A stretch of 39,854 bases of DNA from Sphingomonas sp. (GTDB lineage Bacteria; Pseudomonadota; Alphaproteobacteria; Sphingomonadales; Sphingomonadaceae). Within the stretch, counting starts at the first letter, position 1, and the number at the start of each line of letters is the position of its first letter. The notes under the pieces were generated by a model that was not told the DNA's origin, made no database searches, and worked only from the letters and a program-made list of their open reading frames with translations. Below are positions 7,637 to 16,708 of this stretch, in pieces. The stretch is from positions 1 through 39,854 of the forward strand of contig NZ_JAHFPY010000015.1 in NCBI RefSeq assembly GCF_023266535.1, written 5' to 3'. The translations under genes and the position numbers were made by a program.

Positions 7637-8806
7637 CTATGCCTCGACCTTCTCGGCTGCCCCGGCGCGCTCCACCTTGGCCTGCTTCAGGTCCGGCAGG
7701 ATCGCGTAGAGGCTGTCGAGGCAGGCAGCGGCGAGGTACTTCGACCGTTCCGGGCTCCAGCCATAGACCTCGTCGGGCAGGTCGAAATTGTCCTTGAACG
7801 GCATTTCCAGCGTCATCGACACGCAGCCGTAGCGCTCGGCCAGCTGGGTGGTCGACATCGACATATTGGCTTCGCCGGGCTTGGCCACTTCATAGCCCTT
7901 GCGGGTCTGGAAATCGGGCGACACCCGCTCCAGCGTCTCGCTGAACAGATGGAACAGCCGCGTCTGCCGCTCGCTGATCGACGGGATGCCCTCGAAACCG
8001 GCGAGGAAATTGGCCGGGATCGCTTCGTCGCCATGGACGTCCATGGCGAAATCGGGCGGGGTCTCGTCCATCGCATTGCGGACGAACAGCACTTCCGGGC
8101 TCTTCTCGGCCGTCGGCGCGTGCCATTCGCGGTTGAGGTTCACGCCGACCGCATTGGTGCGCAGGTGCCCGCGCCGCGACCCGTCCGGGTTCATGTTGGG
8201 GACAATGTGGAAGCTGCACTCGCGGCGCAGCACGCGCGAGACGGGATCGTCGGGATCGGTCAGCTTCTCGAGCGCTCCTTCCATCCACCATTCGGCCATC
8301 GTCTCGCCGGGATGCTGGCGGGCATAGAGCCACACATTGAGTTCGCCCTCGCCCAGTTCGAGGCAGTCGATATCCTGGCCGTCGAGGCTCTTGCCCAGGC
8401 TGCGATATTCGACGTCGGGAAGGGCGGCGACGGTCGACACCAGGTCATGGTGCCGCTCCATTGAGTAAGGCGCGAAATAGGCCACCCACACCAGGTCGGT
8501 CTCGGGCACGAAGCGGATGGTGAGGACGCCATCGGCATAGCTGGTGCCCTGGATCCGGGTCCAGTCCTCGCGGTCGAGCGACACGCAAGCCTTATAGTCG
8601 GGCCACCCGTCTGGATAGGCGGCGCTGCCGCAATTGGTCAGGCGCAGCGTGACCTCGCGGCCGCCGGCGCCGGCCAGGCGGAAATGGAACCATTGGTGAA
8701 AGTCACTCATATGGTCCTTGACGATTTCGAGGTCGATGGTGTCGCCTTGGGCGTCGACGACGCGAATGTTACCGGCGTCGAACGCGCTCGAAATCGTGAT
8801 GCTCAT
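7637..8806 (-). CDS. M14 family zinc carboxypeptidase (cytosolic, N-terminal beta domain)
   Basis: A 389-residue metallocarboxypeptidase of the kind related to cytosolic carboxypeptidases. Residues 1-120 form a beta-rich N-domain. The catalytic domain follows with zinc ligands in RQHPGE (His165, Glu168) and DVHGDE (His258), substrate contacts in NLNREW (223-228) and the catalytic Glu in TLEMPF (Glu334). There is no signal peptide, so it should act inside the cell; the substrate is unknown. The start [12 protein letters not shown] matches the family. It overlaps nothing and is transcribed away from the AT-rich accessory patch. Confidence 0.9.
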   Translation of the reverse strand: MSITISSAFDAGNIRVVDAQGDTIDLEIVKDHMSDFHQWFHFRLAGAGGREVTLRLTNCGSAAYPDGWPDYKACVSLDREDWTRIQGTSYADGVLTIRFVPETDLVWVAYFAPYSMERHHDLVSTVAALPDVEYRSLGKSLDGQDIDCLELGEGELNVWLYARQHPGETMAEWWMEGALEKLTDPDDPVSRVLRRECSFHIVPNMNPDGSRRGHLRTNAVGVNLNREWHAPTAEKSPEVLFVRNAMDETPPDFAMDVHGDEAIPANFLAGFEGIPSISERQTRLFHLFSETLERVSPDFQTRKGYEVAKPGEANMSMSTTQLAERYGCVSMTLEMPFKDNFDLPDEVYGWSPERSKYLAAACLDSLYAILPDLKQAKVERAGAAEKVEA

Positions 8807-9032
8807 GAATAGTCCTTGGGGTTTGGCAGATTGAACCTGTGGGCGGCCTCATAATGCCCAGTGCGGCGATGGGCAAATGGGCGAGACACCGAGCGCGGCG
8901 AGGCCGGCGCGAAGCGCCGCCCGAGCAGCGCGAAGAGCTGTCGAAGCGAGGCCGAACCTGTCTCAAGCGTTCCGCCTGCGGCGATTCCGGCAGGCGGCCG
9001 GGCGGAAATGCCTCCGGTTGGGGAATTAGTGC
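8807..9032. other. non-coding stretch upstream of the M14 gene
   Basis: I see no credible gene here. It contains two GC-rich palindromes, ggcgc-gaa-gcgcc at about 8909-8921 and an 8-bp stem at 8972-8997 (ccgcctgc/gcaggcgg). The composition changes sharply from very GC-rich to AT-rich at about 9020, where the accessory patch starts. The M14 promoter should lie at the left end. Confidence 0.5.
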
Positions 9033-9078
9033 ACTGTCACCGTAATTGGCACCGTAATCCAAAACTGTCACGTAATCC
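9033..9078 (-). repeat. left boundary repeat of the accessory patch (three tandem units)
   Basis: Three related units lie in a row: actgtcaccgtaat (9033-9046), caccgtaatcc (9050-9060) and actgtcacgtaatcc (9064-9078). The first is an exact inverted copy of 9553-9566 and resembles the RAYT upstream repeat at 10335-10352. It marks the GC drop at the left edge of the AT-rich gene. Confidence 0.7.
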
Positions 9079-9090
9079 TAACGGGGCGTA

Positions 9091-9516
9091 CTACGTGTTA
9101 CATGAAATTTCAGAAAGCAATCTCTCAAATTCTTTTCGCTGATATAGAGAACTTATTTCCCTTCCTCGTAATCTGAAATCTTCCATTATTTGCGTTGAGT
9201 TATAAATATCCATCTGCACTTGTTGCGGATAGGAAAGAACTACTCGCAGCATACTCGTTGCCTCATAGTCATCTTTGGACATGACTCCTTGAATATTTTT
9301 GCGGATCGAAACATCGTTCAGGATCGCTACAGAATTTGCGTTTGTGAAAATTGGCGGTCTCTTGTGTATGTCGGCAAGATAATTATCAAGATTACACGAA
9401 TAATCTGCTATTCTGCATAATTTTCCACTGGCATCCCCCCCAAAAATACTTTTTGCCATCAGTCCAAATGCTACAATAACGACAATCATTGCAATAATGA
9501 ATGGCGCTTTTTTCAT
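9091..9516 (-). CDS. AT-rich single-pass membrane protein, unknown function
   Basis: A 141-residue protein starting MKKAPFIIAMIVVIVAFGLMA, a short basic N-terminus followed by one membrane segment (about residues 5-22). The rest is predicted outside the cytoplasm, with four Cys (in KLCRI, YSCNL, and SCNT near the C-terminus). I recognise no family. ATG 9516 is preferred over ATG 9522 because AGGA then sits 8 bases upstream. Base composition (roughly 40% GC) and codon use are far from the neighbours, and inverted copies of a 14-base repeat lie on both sides, so it is probably acquired. It lies downstream of the RAYT gene on the same strand. Confidence 0.65.
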   Translation of the reverse strand: MKKAPFIIAMIVVIVAFGLMAKSIFGGDASGKLCRIADYSCNLDNYLADIHKRPPIFTNANSVAILNDVSIRKNIQGVMSKDDYEATSMLRVVLSYPQQVQMDIYNSTQIMEDFRLRGREISSLYQRKEFERLLSEISCNT

Positions 9517-9552
9517 TGACATGTTCCTGATGTTATACTGTTAATAACACAG

Positions 9553-9570
9553 ATTACGGTGACAGTTTAC
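9553..9570 (+). repeat. repeat between the AT-rich gene and the RAYT gene
   Basis: The word attacggtgacagt (9553-9566) is an exact inverted copy of 9033-9046. It runs directly into the RAYT stop codon (9570-9572). Its extension gacagttt matches, in the opposite orientation, the repeat at the other end of the RAYT gene (10335-10341), so the transposase gene is bracketed by inverted related sequences. Confidence 0.7.
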
Positions 9571-10256
9571 TAAATACTCGAAACACCTGCGCCATTATTT
9601 TTCTTCGGCTTCGGCCCCCTTTTCCTCGGAGCCAGCGACCGGCCGCTCAGCTGCTCCAATCGCTCGATCCATTCCGCTCCGCCTACCGGCCTGCCGGTCG
9701 TCTCCGCCATGCGCAAGGCCCGCGTCGCTTGCTGATCCTCCTCGCTGCCGAGGAAGGCCGCGAAATCGCCGACCCGATCGAGGAGCGGCGCGACCGCCGC
9801 CAGCCGATCGTCCTTCCCGGCCAGATGCGCCCTGGTGCTCGACCATTGCCAATCTTCTGCCCGATCACACAGCCTCGCTCGAACCGGATTGAGCGCGACA
9901 TAGCGCGTGGCGTGGACCAAATGCTCTTCATCCATCGCTACAGCCCCATACCGCCCCTGCCACAGGTGCCCGGTCCATCGGTGCCGCGCATTGATGAAGC
10001 CGGTGTAGCGCCGGTGCGCGTCGGCGAAGATGCGGCGCAGGCCGTCCTCATCCGACGGCACGATGATCAGGTGAACATGATTGGGCATCAGGCAATAGGC
10101 CCAGATCTCGGCGCCCGAACGCCGGGATGCCTCGGCTAGCAGATCACGGTAGAGGGCGAAATCGCCATCCTCGAAGAAGGTCTGCTGGCGGCGATTGCCG
10201 CGCTGGGTGACATGATAGGGAATGCCTGGGATTACCAAACGGGCAAGACGCGCCAC
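9570..10256 (-). CDS. REP-associated tyrosine transposase (RAYT, Y1_Tnp/IS200-like)
   Basis: A 228-residue single-strand DNA transposase-like protein of the HUH/Y1 family. It starts MARLARLVIPGIPYHVTQRGN, the usual RAYT N-terminus. It has the metal-binding HVH motif in CLMPNHVHLI (His60, His62), a likely nucleophile Tyr84 in RRYTGFINARH, and the GHLWQGRYG block (96-104), then ATRYVALNPVRARL. The C-terminus is basic (PRKRGPKPKK). The start is GTG 10256; the open frame runs further upstream, but the extra residues match nothing. RAYTs are known to be domesticated relatives of IS200/IS605 transposases that act on REP palindromes. It looks full length. Confidence 0.9.
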   Translation of the reverse strand: MARLARLVIPGIPYHVTQRGNRRQQTFFEDGDFALYRDLLAEASRRSGAEIWAYCLMPNHVHLIIVPSDEDGLRRIFADAHRRYTGFINARHRWTGHLWQGRYGAVAMDEEHLVHATRYVALNPVRARLCDRAEDWQWSSTRAHLAGKDDRLAAVAPLLDRVGDFAAFLGSEEDQQATRALRMAETTGRPVGGAEWIERLEQLSGRSLAPRKRGPKPKKNNGAGVSSI

Positions 10257-10324
10257 GCTGCCTCCGATCCCGAGCGAGGCGGAGACTAGCGGGAATATGG
10301 GGCGGCGCAAGCATGGCCTAATCA

Positions 10325-10374
10325 GGGACAAGTCAAACTGTCCCCAATTACCTTTCGACCAATTACCCTTTCGA
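10325..10374 (-). repeat. right boundary repeats of the RAYT element with subterminal hairpin
   Basis: A 6-bp palindrome, gggaca (10325-10330) with tgtccc (10339-10344), overlaps aaactgtccccaattacc (10335-10352), which resembles the inverted 9553 repeat. It is followed by two direct copies, ccaattacctttcga (10344-10357) and ccaattaccctttcga (10359-10374). Small subterminal hairpins are typical recognition features of IS200-type elements. The sequence returns to core composition right after this point. Confidence 0.6.
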
Positions 10375-10471
10375 CGAACGGCGGTCGGCGGCACTGGCGC
10401 GCCGCCGCCGGGTCGACTAGCCCTGACCGACCTAAGCGGCGGTTAACGCCGAATGTTTTTCGGAGCCGCCA

Positions 10472-12085
10472 ATGCGTTTGCTTGCCGCCGCCTTCCTGCT
10501 TGTTGCCGTACCATCCCTGGCGCAGGTGCCGTCGGCCGATCCGGCTATGGCCCGGCGGATCCGCGGCGATGTCGAGTTTCTCGCGTCGGACAATCTTGAG
10601 GGCCGCGACACCGGATCGCGCGGCCATGCCATCGCCGCCGACTATGTCGCGGCGCAGTTCCGGGCGATCGGGCTTGAGCCCGGCGGGGAAAAAGGCGGCT
10701 GGTTCCAGCAAGTGCCGTTCCGCCGCGCCTCCTATGAACAGCAGCCGAAACTGACCCTGATGATCGGCGGCAAGCCGGTCGCGCTCGAAGTTGGCAAGGA
10801 TGCGGGCCTGCGTCCCAGCGTCATTGCCAGGTCGCGCAAGCTCAGTGCCGGCTTTGTGTTCGTCGGCTTCGGCCTCAAGGATCGGCGCTACGGGTTCGAC
10901 GATTATCGCGGGCTCAACGTCAAGGGGAAGATCGTCATTGCCCTGGCGGGAACGCCGGCGGGGCTTCCTAGCGACGTCGATGCCCATCTCAAGTCGAGCA
11001 AGGATCTGGTCGCGGCGAGCGAGGGCGCGATCGGCTTTGTCGAACTCCCGCGCAACGACGGCTCGACGGGGCGGGGCGATCCGGTCCGCCGCGGCGGTCG
11101 TCCGCTGGTCGATTGGGTCGATGCCGATGGCCGGGCCGGTTCGACCCCGCCTGGCCTGCAGCTGCTGTTGAGCTTCTCGCAGGATATGGCCGCCAGGCTG
11201 TTCGACGGCGCGCCCAGGTCGCTGGCGGCGATCCGGGACGAAGCCAAGGCCAAAGGACATTTGCGCGGGTTCGAGCTCAAGCCGGTTCTCGCCGTCGAAT
11301 CGGAGAGCAAGTGGGAGGATTTCACCAGCCCCGAGGTGATCGGGCTGCTCAAGGGCTCCGATCCCGCCCTCGCCGCCCAGCATGTCGTGCTGATGGGCCA
11401 TCTCGACCATCTCGGCATGAAGCAGGATGCCAAGCCGGGTGAGGACGCGATCTACAACGGCGCGCTCGACAATGCCGCCGGCGTCGCGACCATGCTCGAA
11501 GCGGCGCGGCAGTTCGCCGCCCAGCCGGTGCGCCCAAAGCGTTCCGTCCTGTTCATCGCCAATACCGGTGAGGAGCGCGGCCTGCTTGGTGCGGACTATT
11601 ATGCCAACCACCCGACCGTAGCGGCCGACAGCATCGTCGGGCTGGTCGATCTCGACATGCCGGTGCTGCTCTATCCCTTCACCGACGTCACGGCGTTCGG
11701 GGCCGACCATTCGACGATCGGCGCGACGGTCGCCGATGCGGGCCGGTCGATGGGGGTCGCGGTTGCGCCCGACCCGATGCCGCAGGAAGCGATCTTCACC
11801 CGCTCCGACCATTACCAGTTCGTCCGCAAGGGCGTTCCGGCGGTGCTGCTGATGACCGGCTATGCCAATGGCGGCGCCGCGGCCTGGGGATCCTATCTCG
11901 GCAAAGTCTACCACTCGCCCCAGGACGACCTCAGCCAGAGAATCGATTGGGATTCGGGCGCCCGCTACGCGCTGCTCAATTATCGCATCGCCCGCGAAAT
12001 GGCCGACGCGGCGCAGCGGCCGATGTGGCTCAAGGGCGACTATTTCGGCGATCTGTTCGATGCCAAGGGGCCGCGCGCGCCTTGA
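10472..12085 (+). CDS. secreted M28 family zinc aminopeptidase
   Basis: A 537-residue exported metallopeptidase. It has a signal peptide (residues 1-17, ending SLA-Q), an insert resembling a PA domain (about 110-290) and an M28 catalytic domain. The two-zinc site is visible in order: His310 (GHLDHLG), Asp333 (GALDNAAG), Glu367-Glu368 (TGEERG), Asp395 (DLDMP) and His481 (YHSPQDD). All ligands are intact, so it should be active, removing N-terminal residues from peptides in the periplasm. The ATG 10472 has GGAGCC 8-13 bases upstream. It stands alone between the RAYT patch and ykgO. Confidence 0.93.
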   Translation: MRLLAAAFLLVAVPSLAQVPSADPAMARRIRGDVEFLASDNLEGRDTGSRGHAIAADYVAAQFRAIGLEPGGEKGGWFQQVPFRRASYEQQPKLTLMIGGKPVALEVGKDAGLRPSVIARSRKLSAGFVFVGFGLKDRRYGFDDYRGLNVKGKIVIALAGTPAGLPSDVDAHLKSSKDLVAASEGAIGFVELPRNDGSTGRGDPVRRGGRPLVDWVDADGRAGSTPPGLQLLLSFSQDMAARLFDGAPRSLAAIRDEAKAKGHLRGFELKPVLAVESESKWEDFTSPEVIGLLKGSDPALAAQHVVLMGHLDHLGMKQDAKPGEDAIYNGALDNAAGVATMLEAARQFAAQPVRPKRSVLFIANTGEERGLLGADYYANHPTVAADSIVGLVDLDMPVLLYPFTDVTAFGADHSTIGATVADAGRSMGVAVAPDPMPQEAIFTRSDHYQFVRKGVPAVLLMTGYANGGAAAWGSYLGKVYHSPQDDLSQRIDWDSGARYALLNYRIAREMADAAQRPMWLKGDYFGDLFDAKGPRAP

Positions 12086-12088
12086 CTT

Positions 12089-12123
12089 ACCGGCGCTCTC
12101 ACCATAGGGGAGCCGCCGGTTTC
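12089..12123 (+). terminator. probable terminator of the M28 gene
   Basis: An imperfect stem (accggcgctc with gagccgccggt, one bulge) between 12089 and 12120 is followed by TTTC. It starts 3 bases after the M28 stop and precedes ykgO. Confidence 0.45.
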
Positions 12124-12167
12124 ATACCTCCGACAACCTTAGACAAACGAAGGCAGGCGTTCCGGCC

Positions 12168-12293
12168 ATGAAGATTCGCAATTCCCTGAAGTCGCTGAAG
12201 TCGCGTCATCGCGATTGCCGGGTGATTCGCCGTCGCGGCCGGACTTACGTCATCAACAAGACGAACCGCCGCTTCAAGGCGAGACAAGGCTAA
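12168..12293 (+). CDS. ykgO: 50S ribosomal protein L36, YkgO (zinc-free) type
   Basis: A 41-residue basic protein, [20 protein letters not shown] then [21 protein letters not shown]. This is the alphaproteobacterial form of L36, a small component of the large ribosomal subunit. Only one Cys remains of the four-ligand zinc knuckle, so it belongs to the C-minus class used without zinc. It is single-cistron, with a strong terminator 28 bases downstream. Confidence 0.95.
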   Translation: MKIRNSLKSLKSRHRDCRVIRRRGRTYVINKTNRRFKARQG

Positions 12294-12320
12294 ACAGCCC
12301 AGTCCGCAAGGCTTCAAAAG

Positions 12321-12349
12321 GCCTCCGCCTTCCCGGCGGGGGCTTTTTT
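12321..12349 (+). terminator. intrinsic terminator of ykgO
   Basis: A 9-bp GC-rich stem (gcctccgcc with ggcgggggc), a 5-base loop and six T residues form a textbook terminator. Confidence 0.9.
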
Positions 12350-12462
12350 GCGTCCGGAACTTGGAAAATTGTCAGCGATTCGCGCGTTCTAGCGGGTGAA
12401 CGAACATTTCAGCGCGCGTTAAGCTCGATTCGCCTATCTCTCGCGGCCAAGGAGTGAGTGAC

Positions 12463-12741
12463 ATGACTCGCATGTGGAAGATTGTTCTTGGTGCTGGCGC
12501 CGTCGCCCTGGCCGCGACCGCGGCTTCGGCGGCCTATGCCCAGGCGACCCCTAGCAACGACCAGGCCACCCCGAACAGCTTCAATTGGGAAATCAAGGAC
12601 GGCAAGCGCGTGCCCAAGGGCAATCGCGTGACCAACGCTGACGGCAGCTGGCGCGAGGAAATCCGCCAGGGCAAATGCGTCACGATCAAGGAAAAGTCGG
12701 CAGCGGGTGAATATAAGGAAACCCGCAAGTGTGACGAGTAG
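12463..12741 (+). CDS. small secreted protein of unknown function
   Basis: A 92-residue protein with a signal peptide (MTRMWKIVLGAGAVALAA then TAASAAYA, cleavage before QATP). The mature part is charged, with two Cys near the C-terminus (GKCVTI, RKCDE) that could form one disulfide. A perfect AAGGAG lies 8 bases before ATG 12463, which decides the start. I recognise no family. It is convergent with the lipoprotein gene, with only 11 bases between stops. Confidence 0.75.
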   Translation: MTRMWKIVLGAGAVALAATAASAAYAQATPSNDQATPNSFNWEIKDGKRVPKGNRVTNADGSWREEIRQGKCVTIKEKSAAGEYKETRKCDE

Positions 12742-12752
12742 CCTGTGGCTGG

Positions 12753-13172
12753 CTAGCCCGCGCTGTTGGTGAGTTTGATATTCTCGAGCCCGGTGCCGCC
12801 CTCGGTGCCGGGCTTAACTTTGCAGGCCGGCAGGCCGACTTTCTCATTGTCATCGCAGAGGCGGACCTGGACGCTGTCGTTGGCGGCGATAAATAAGGCC
12901 CATTGGCGTTCATCAGCGCAGCGGGCGGTCCACATGTCCATGTCCTTGTAGCGGGTGACATAGCCGGTCGAGACGATCCGCGCGCAGGTCAGTCCCTGGT
13001 CGGCGATGGCACGCTTGAGGGCGATCGCCCGGTCGAGATCGTTCAGGTTGAACAGCTGCTGCTGCGCCTCGCTGCGGACCATGATGTCGTTCTGTACCGG
13101 TTGCTCGGCCGGCGCGCCGCCCTTGCAGCTGGTCAGCATGATCAGGGGAAGCATCAGGGCCGCGCTACGCAT
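12753..13172 (-). CDS. small lipoprotein of unknown function
   Basis: A 139-residue protein starting MRSAALMLPLIMLTSCKGG, with a lipobox (LTSC), so it should be lipidated at Cys16. The mature domain has four more Cys (TCARI, ARCAD, RLCDD, PACKV), probably two disulfides, and matches no family I know. ATG 13172 has GGAG about 9 bases upstream; the upstream part of the open frame overlaps argR and is not used. It lies 37 bases after argR on the same strand and may be the last gene of the arginine run. Confidence 0.75.
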   Translation of the reverse strand: MRSAALMLPLIMLTSCKGGAPAEQPVQNDIMVRSEAQQQLFNLNDLDRAIALKRAIADQGLTCARIVSTGYVTRYKDMDMWTARCADERQWALFIAANDSVQVRLCDDNEKVGLPACKVKPGTEGGTGLENIKLTNSAG

Positions 13173-13209
13173 CTTCTTCTCCTTCTCAGCGCCAACGCTG
13201 CTGCTTGCC

Positions 13210-13671
13210 TTAGGCTCCCGACCGCCGGCGCTGCAACATTGCCGCGACCATATTGGGATTTGCGCCATCGGCCAGGGCAACGAAAATCGTGTCGTCTCCG
13301 GCCAGCGTCCCGGCCACCTCTTCCAGCCCGGCCGCATCGAGCGCGTTGGCGACCAAATTGGCCGATCCGGGCGGCGTTTTCAGCACCAGCAGGTTCCCCG
13401 CCGGAATGATCGCATCGACCCATTCGGCGAGCAGCCGGTCGAGCTTGGCGGCGGCATGGCCGGGTTCGACCTGGTCGGGCATGACATAGCGGATCGATCC
13501 GTCGCGCTTCAGCTTGACCGCTCCCAGCTCCAGCAGGTCGCGGCTGACCGTTGCTTGCGTCGCGGCAATCCCGGCCAGTGACAGGCGCGCAACCACTTCC
13601 TCCTGGCTGCCGACGCGAAACTCGCGCAGCCAGTCGGCAATCAATCGCTGGCGCTGGCTTTTGCTGGACAT
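13210..13671 (-). CDS. argR: arginine repressor ArgR
   Basis: A 153-residue regulator that binds ARG boxes as an arginine-loaded hexamer. The N-terminal winged helix shows the family's recognition helix ATQATVSRDLLELG (37-50). The C-terminal domain carries the oligomerisation/arginine-binding stretch ending GTLAGDDTIFVAL. Its start overlaps the 3' end of argB by 31 bases, so the two are translated as one operon. Having the repressor at the end of the biosynthetic run suggests autoregulation through the palindrome in front of argC. Confidence 0.95.
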   Translation of the reverse strand: MSSKSQRQRLIADWLREFRVGSQEEVVARLSLAGIAATQATVSRDLLELGAVKLKRDGSIRYVMPDQVEPGHAAAKLDRLLAEWVDAIIPAGNLLVLKTPPGSANLVANALDAAGLEEVAGTLAGDDTIFVALADGANPNMVAAMLQRRRSGA

Positions 13672-14531
13672 GACGCCGCCTCCTCGATGACCATCGTACC
13701 GATCCCTTCATCGGTGAACAGCTCGACCAATATGGCATGTTCGGCGCGGCCGTCGATCATGTGCGCGCTGCCGGTGCCGCCCTCGACCGCTTCGGCGCAG
13801 GCGATGAGCTTCGGGATCATGCCGCCGGTCACGCTGGCATCGTCGATGCGCCTCCGCGCCTCGGATGCCGTCAACCGATGGACCAGCGTTGTCGGATCTT
13901 GCGGATCCTCGAGCAGGCCCGGCGTCCCGGTCAGATAAATGATCTTTTCCGCCTGCATCGCTACCGCGATGGCCCGGGCGGCATCATCGGCATTGATGTT
14001 GTATGACTGGCCCGTCGCGTCCGCGCCGACCGTCGACACCACCGGAATCAGCCCGTCATCGTGGAAATCGTGAAGCAGTGCGCCGCGAACCTTGGTCACG
14101 CGTCCGACAAAGCCGAGCCGCTCGTCGACCGGCTCGACCTCGAGCAGCCGCCCGTCCTCGCCGGCAACACCGATCGCCACTGGCTCGAGCGCGTTGATCG
14201 CGGCGACCAGTTCGCGGTTGGTCTTGCCGACCAATACCATCCGGACAATGTCGAGCGTGTCGGCGTCAGTCACGCGGAGGCCATCGACCCGCTTGACCTC
14301 GATCCCCGCTTTGGCCATTTCGACATCAATCTGCGGGCCGCCGCCATGGACCAGCACCGGGCGGATGCCAACCGAGTGGAGCAGCAAAATGTCCTTGGCC
14401 AGGCTGCGCATGCGTTCCGGGTCGGTCATCGGCAGTCCGCCGACCTTGACGACGATGGTCTTGCCGGTGAAGCGGCGGATGTAGGGCAGTGCCTCGATCA
14501 GGATGCGCGCGGTGTCGTTGGCATTCATCAT
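13641..14531 (-). CDS. argB: acetylglutamate kinase
   Basis: Phosphorylates N-acetylglutamate, the second arginine step. The 296-residue product has the amino-acid-kinase motifs VVKVGG (Lys29) and VHGGGPQI (61-68), and the later TGTPGLLED loop. The N-terminal helix before the kinase fold ([19 protein letters not shown]) is the type found in hexameric, arginine-inhibited kinases, as expected where ArgJ recycles acetyl groups and control falls on this step. The start overlaps the argJ stop by 4 bases (ATGA); a second ATG one codon in is equally possible. Confidence 0.96.
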   Translation of the reverse strand: MMNANDTARILIEALPYIRRFTGKTIVVKVGGLPMTDPERMRSLAKDILLLHSVGIRPVLVHGGGPQIDVEMAKAGIEVKRVDGLRVTDADTLDIVRMVLVGKTNRELVAAINALEPVAIGVAGEDGRLLEVEPVDERLGFVGRVTKVRGALLHDFHDDGLIPVVSTVGADATGQSYNINADDAARAIAVAMQAEKIIYLTGTPGLLEDPQDPTTLVHRLTASEARRRIDDASVTGGMIPKLIACAEAVEGGTGSAHMIDGRAEHAILVELFTDEGIGTMVIEEAASCPAKASASD

Positions 14532-15694
14532 GACGTCGCCGCATTTTCCTTGATGTAGCCGGGGCCGAGGTCGACCGACACCGCGCGGCCCTTGCCGCTG
14601 CCGAGGCCCAGGTCGACGACGATGTCGATTTCGTCGCCCTTCATATGGGCGCGAACCTTGTCGGCATCATGCGGGATTTCGACGCCTGCCTCGGCGACCT
14701 TGATTCTGCCGTAGCTGACGGCGGAGCATTCGGTTTCAAACTCGACGCCGCATGATCCCGCTTCGGCCAACAGCCGGCCCCAATAGGCGTCGGCGCCATA
14801 CCAGCTGCATTTGATGAGGTTATTGTTGCTGATCGAACGCGCGACATGGCGCGCTTCGGCATCGCTCGCCGCGCCGATGACGTTGACCACGACCAGCTTG
14901 GTCATGCCCTCGGCGTCGCGCGCCATCTGCAGCATCAGCTCCTCGCACACTTGCCGCACGTCATCCTCGAACTTGGCAAGGTCGGCGGGCCGGCCCTTCC
15001 GCCCGCTGGCGAACAGCATGACCGTGTCATTGGTCGAGGTGGCGCCGTCGGTGATCAGCGCATTGAACGTCGCATCGGCGGCGCGGAACAGGATCGGCTT
15101 TAGCTCTTCGGGCGTAAGCTCGGCGTCGGTGGTAAGGAAGGCCAGCATCGTCGCCATGTTGGGCGCCAGCATGCCGCAGCCCTTGGCCATGCCGCCGACG
15201 GCATAGCCATCGCGGACGAACTGCGCCTCCTTTGGCCTGGTGTCGGTGGTGAGGATGCCCTTGGCCGCGTCGCGGTGCCCGTTCCGGGTCAGCGCCTTAC
15301 CGAGCGCCGGGACGGCGGTCAGGATCTTCCGCATTGGCAGCCGGTAACCGATGAGCCCGGTCGAGCAGACCAGCATGTCGCGGCGATCGCAGCCGATCGC
15401 TTTGGCCGCCGAGGCGCACATTTCCTCCGCATCCTCGCGCCCTTTGGCCCCGGTGCCGGCGTTGGCGTTGCCGCTGTTGACCACCACGCCCGCCGCATAT
15501 CCACCCGAAACCGTCAGCCGCTCCAGGCTGGCCTCGACCGGTGGTGCGCGAAACTTGTTCTGGGTGAACACCGCGGCGGCCGGAACCGGCTTGCCGTCAT
15601 CGGTTGCCAGCAGCGCCATATCGCGGCGCCCGCCGGTCTTGATCCCGGCGGCAAGGCCCGATGCGACAAAGCCTTCGGCAAGAGTGACGCTCAC
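14528..15694 (-). CDS. argJ: bifunctional glutamate N-acetyltransferase/ornithine acetyltransferase ArgJ
   Basis: Transfers acetyl from N-acetylornithine to glutamate, closing the acetyl cycle. The precursor has 388 residues and cuts itself into two chains at Ala181-Thr182 inside [13 protein letters not shown]; the new N-terminal Thr is the nucleophile. The KGCGM stretch and [10 protein letters not shown] (catalytic neighbourhood) are present. The start is GTG 15694, overlapping the argC stop by 4 bases (GTGA); the longer open frame runs into argC and is not used. With argC upstream and argB downstream it is tightly coupled. Confidence 0.95.
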   Translation of the reverse strand: MSVTLAEGFVASGLAAGIKTGGRRDMALLATDDGKPVPAAAVFTQNKFRAPPVEASLERLTVSGGYAAGVVVNSGNANAGTGAKGREDAEEMCASAAKAIGCDRRDMLVCSTGLIGYRLPMRKILTAVPALGKALTRNGHRDAAKGILTTDTRPKEAQFVRDGYAVGGMAKGCGMLAPNMATMLAFLTTDAELTPEELKPILFRAADATFNALITDGATSTNDTVMLFASGRKGRPADLAKFEDDVRQVCEELMLQMARDAEGMTKLVVVNVIGAASDAEARHVARSISNNNLIKCSWYGADAYWGRLLAEAGSCGVEFETECSAVSYGRIKVAEAGVEIPHDADKVRAHMKGDEIDIVVDLGLGSGKGRAVSVDLGPGYIKENAATS

Positions 15695-16707
15695 GGATAG
15701 ACTCCCATGTTCGACAGGCCCGCCGTCTCTTCGAGGCCGAGCATCAGATTGGCGCACTGAATCATCTGACCGGCCGCGCCCTTGCCGAGATTGTCGATCG
15801 CGGCGAGCGTGACGACGGTGCCAGTGCGCTCGTCAAAGCGCGCGCTGAGGAAGGCGGAGTTGGAGCCGGTCGCCCACTTGGTCTCGGGCGGGGTCTCGCC
15901 GACATGGACGAAAAGCTCTCCGGCGTAGGCTTCACGCAATATTGCCAGTGGGTCGCTTGGACTTGTGGCCCTGGCATAGCAGTTGGCGAGGATGCCCCGG
16001 CTGGCAGCCATCAGGTGCGGGGTGAACAGCACCTCGGCGCCGGACACCATTTCCATCTCGGCGGTGTGGCGATGCTTGATGAGGCCGTAGGCGCGGTAGC
16101 TGCCGTCGACGCTGCAGAAATGGGTGCCGGCGTTGGCCGATCGCCCGGCGCCGCTAACGCCCGAAGCGGCATCGACGATAATGCCCTGTTTCTCGATCAC
16201 GCCCGCATCGACCAGCGGCTTCAGCGCCAGATTGGCGGCGGTCGGGTAGCAGCCGGGGGCGGCAACCAGCTTCGAGCCCCTGATTTCTTCCCGGAAGAAT
16301 TCGGGCAGGCCGTAGGTGAAGCTACCGAGCAGCTCGGGGCGGGCGTGCGGCTCGCCATACCAGCGCTCGAACTCGGCGGCGCTGTCGAGGCGGAAGTCGG
16401 CGCCGAGGTCGACCAATGGAATATCAGGGGCAAGCAGCTCGTCGGCCAGCCGCTGCGTCTCGCCATGGGGCAGGGCGGCAAGGATCAGGTCGCAGCCCCG
16501 TAACTTCGTCGCATTCCAGGCTGAAAATTCCATCTGCGGATAGGCCAGCGCCAGGTGCGGATGGACTGACGCCACCATTTGCCCGGCGTTGGATGCGCCG
16601 AACGCGACGCCGACCTCGATCGCCGGATGCTGGGCGATGAGGCGCATCAATTCGCCGCCGACATAGCCGGAGGCGCCGAAGATCGTGGCACGAATCATGC
16701 GCGTCAT
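15691..16707 (-). CDS. argC: N-acetyl-gamma-glutamyl-phosphate reductase
   Basis: NADPH-dependent reductase of the third arginine step. The roughly 338-residue product has the Rossmann motif GASGYVGG (11-18), the catalytic Cys in APGCYPTA (Cys153) and the later KHRHTAEME region. Four in-frame ATGs (16719, 16713, 16707, 16698) lie close together, none with a strong ribosome site. I use 16707 because the 24-bp palindrome then sits just upstream; the true start may be 16698 or 16719. It follows purT by a short gap on the same strand. Confidence 0.94.
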   Translation of the reverse strand: MTRMIRATIFGASGYVGGELMRLIAQHPAIEVGVAFGASNAGQMVASVHPHLALAYPQMEFSAWNATKLRGCDLILAALPHGETQRLADELLAPDIPLVDLGADFRLDSAAEFERWYGEPHARPELLGSFTYGLPEFFREEIRGSKLVAAPGCYPTAANLALKPLVDAGVIEKQGIIVDAASGVSGAGRSANAGTHFCSVDGSYRAYGLIKHRHTAEMEMVSGAEVLFTPHLMAASRGILANCYARATSPSDPLAILREAYAGELFVHVGETPPETKWATGSNSAFLSARFDERTGTVVTLAAIDNLGKGAAGQMIQCANLMLGLEETAGLSNMGVYP

Positions 16708-16708
16708 A

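Noticed and set aside
8839-9045. 68-residue plus-strand open frame upstream of the M14 gene
   Set aside because: Crosses the composition boundary into the 9033 repeat, is Arg-rich and lacks a ribosome site; probably chance.
9033-10374. Complete composite transposon
   Set aside because: The boundary repeats are imperfect and differ in unit structure, no target-site duplication could be seen, and the RAYT class is not known for composite transposition. Reported only as a repeat-bounded patch.
10322-11914. 530-residue open frame antisense to the M28 peptidase gene
   Set aside because: Low-complexity shadow; the M28 zinc ligands are all on the plus strand.
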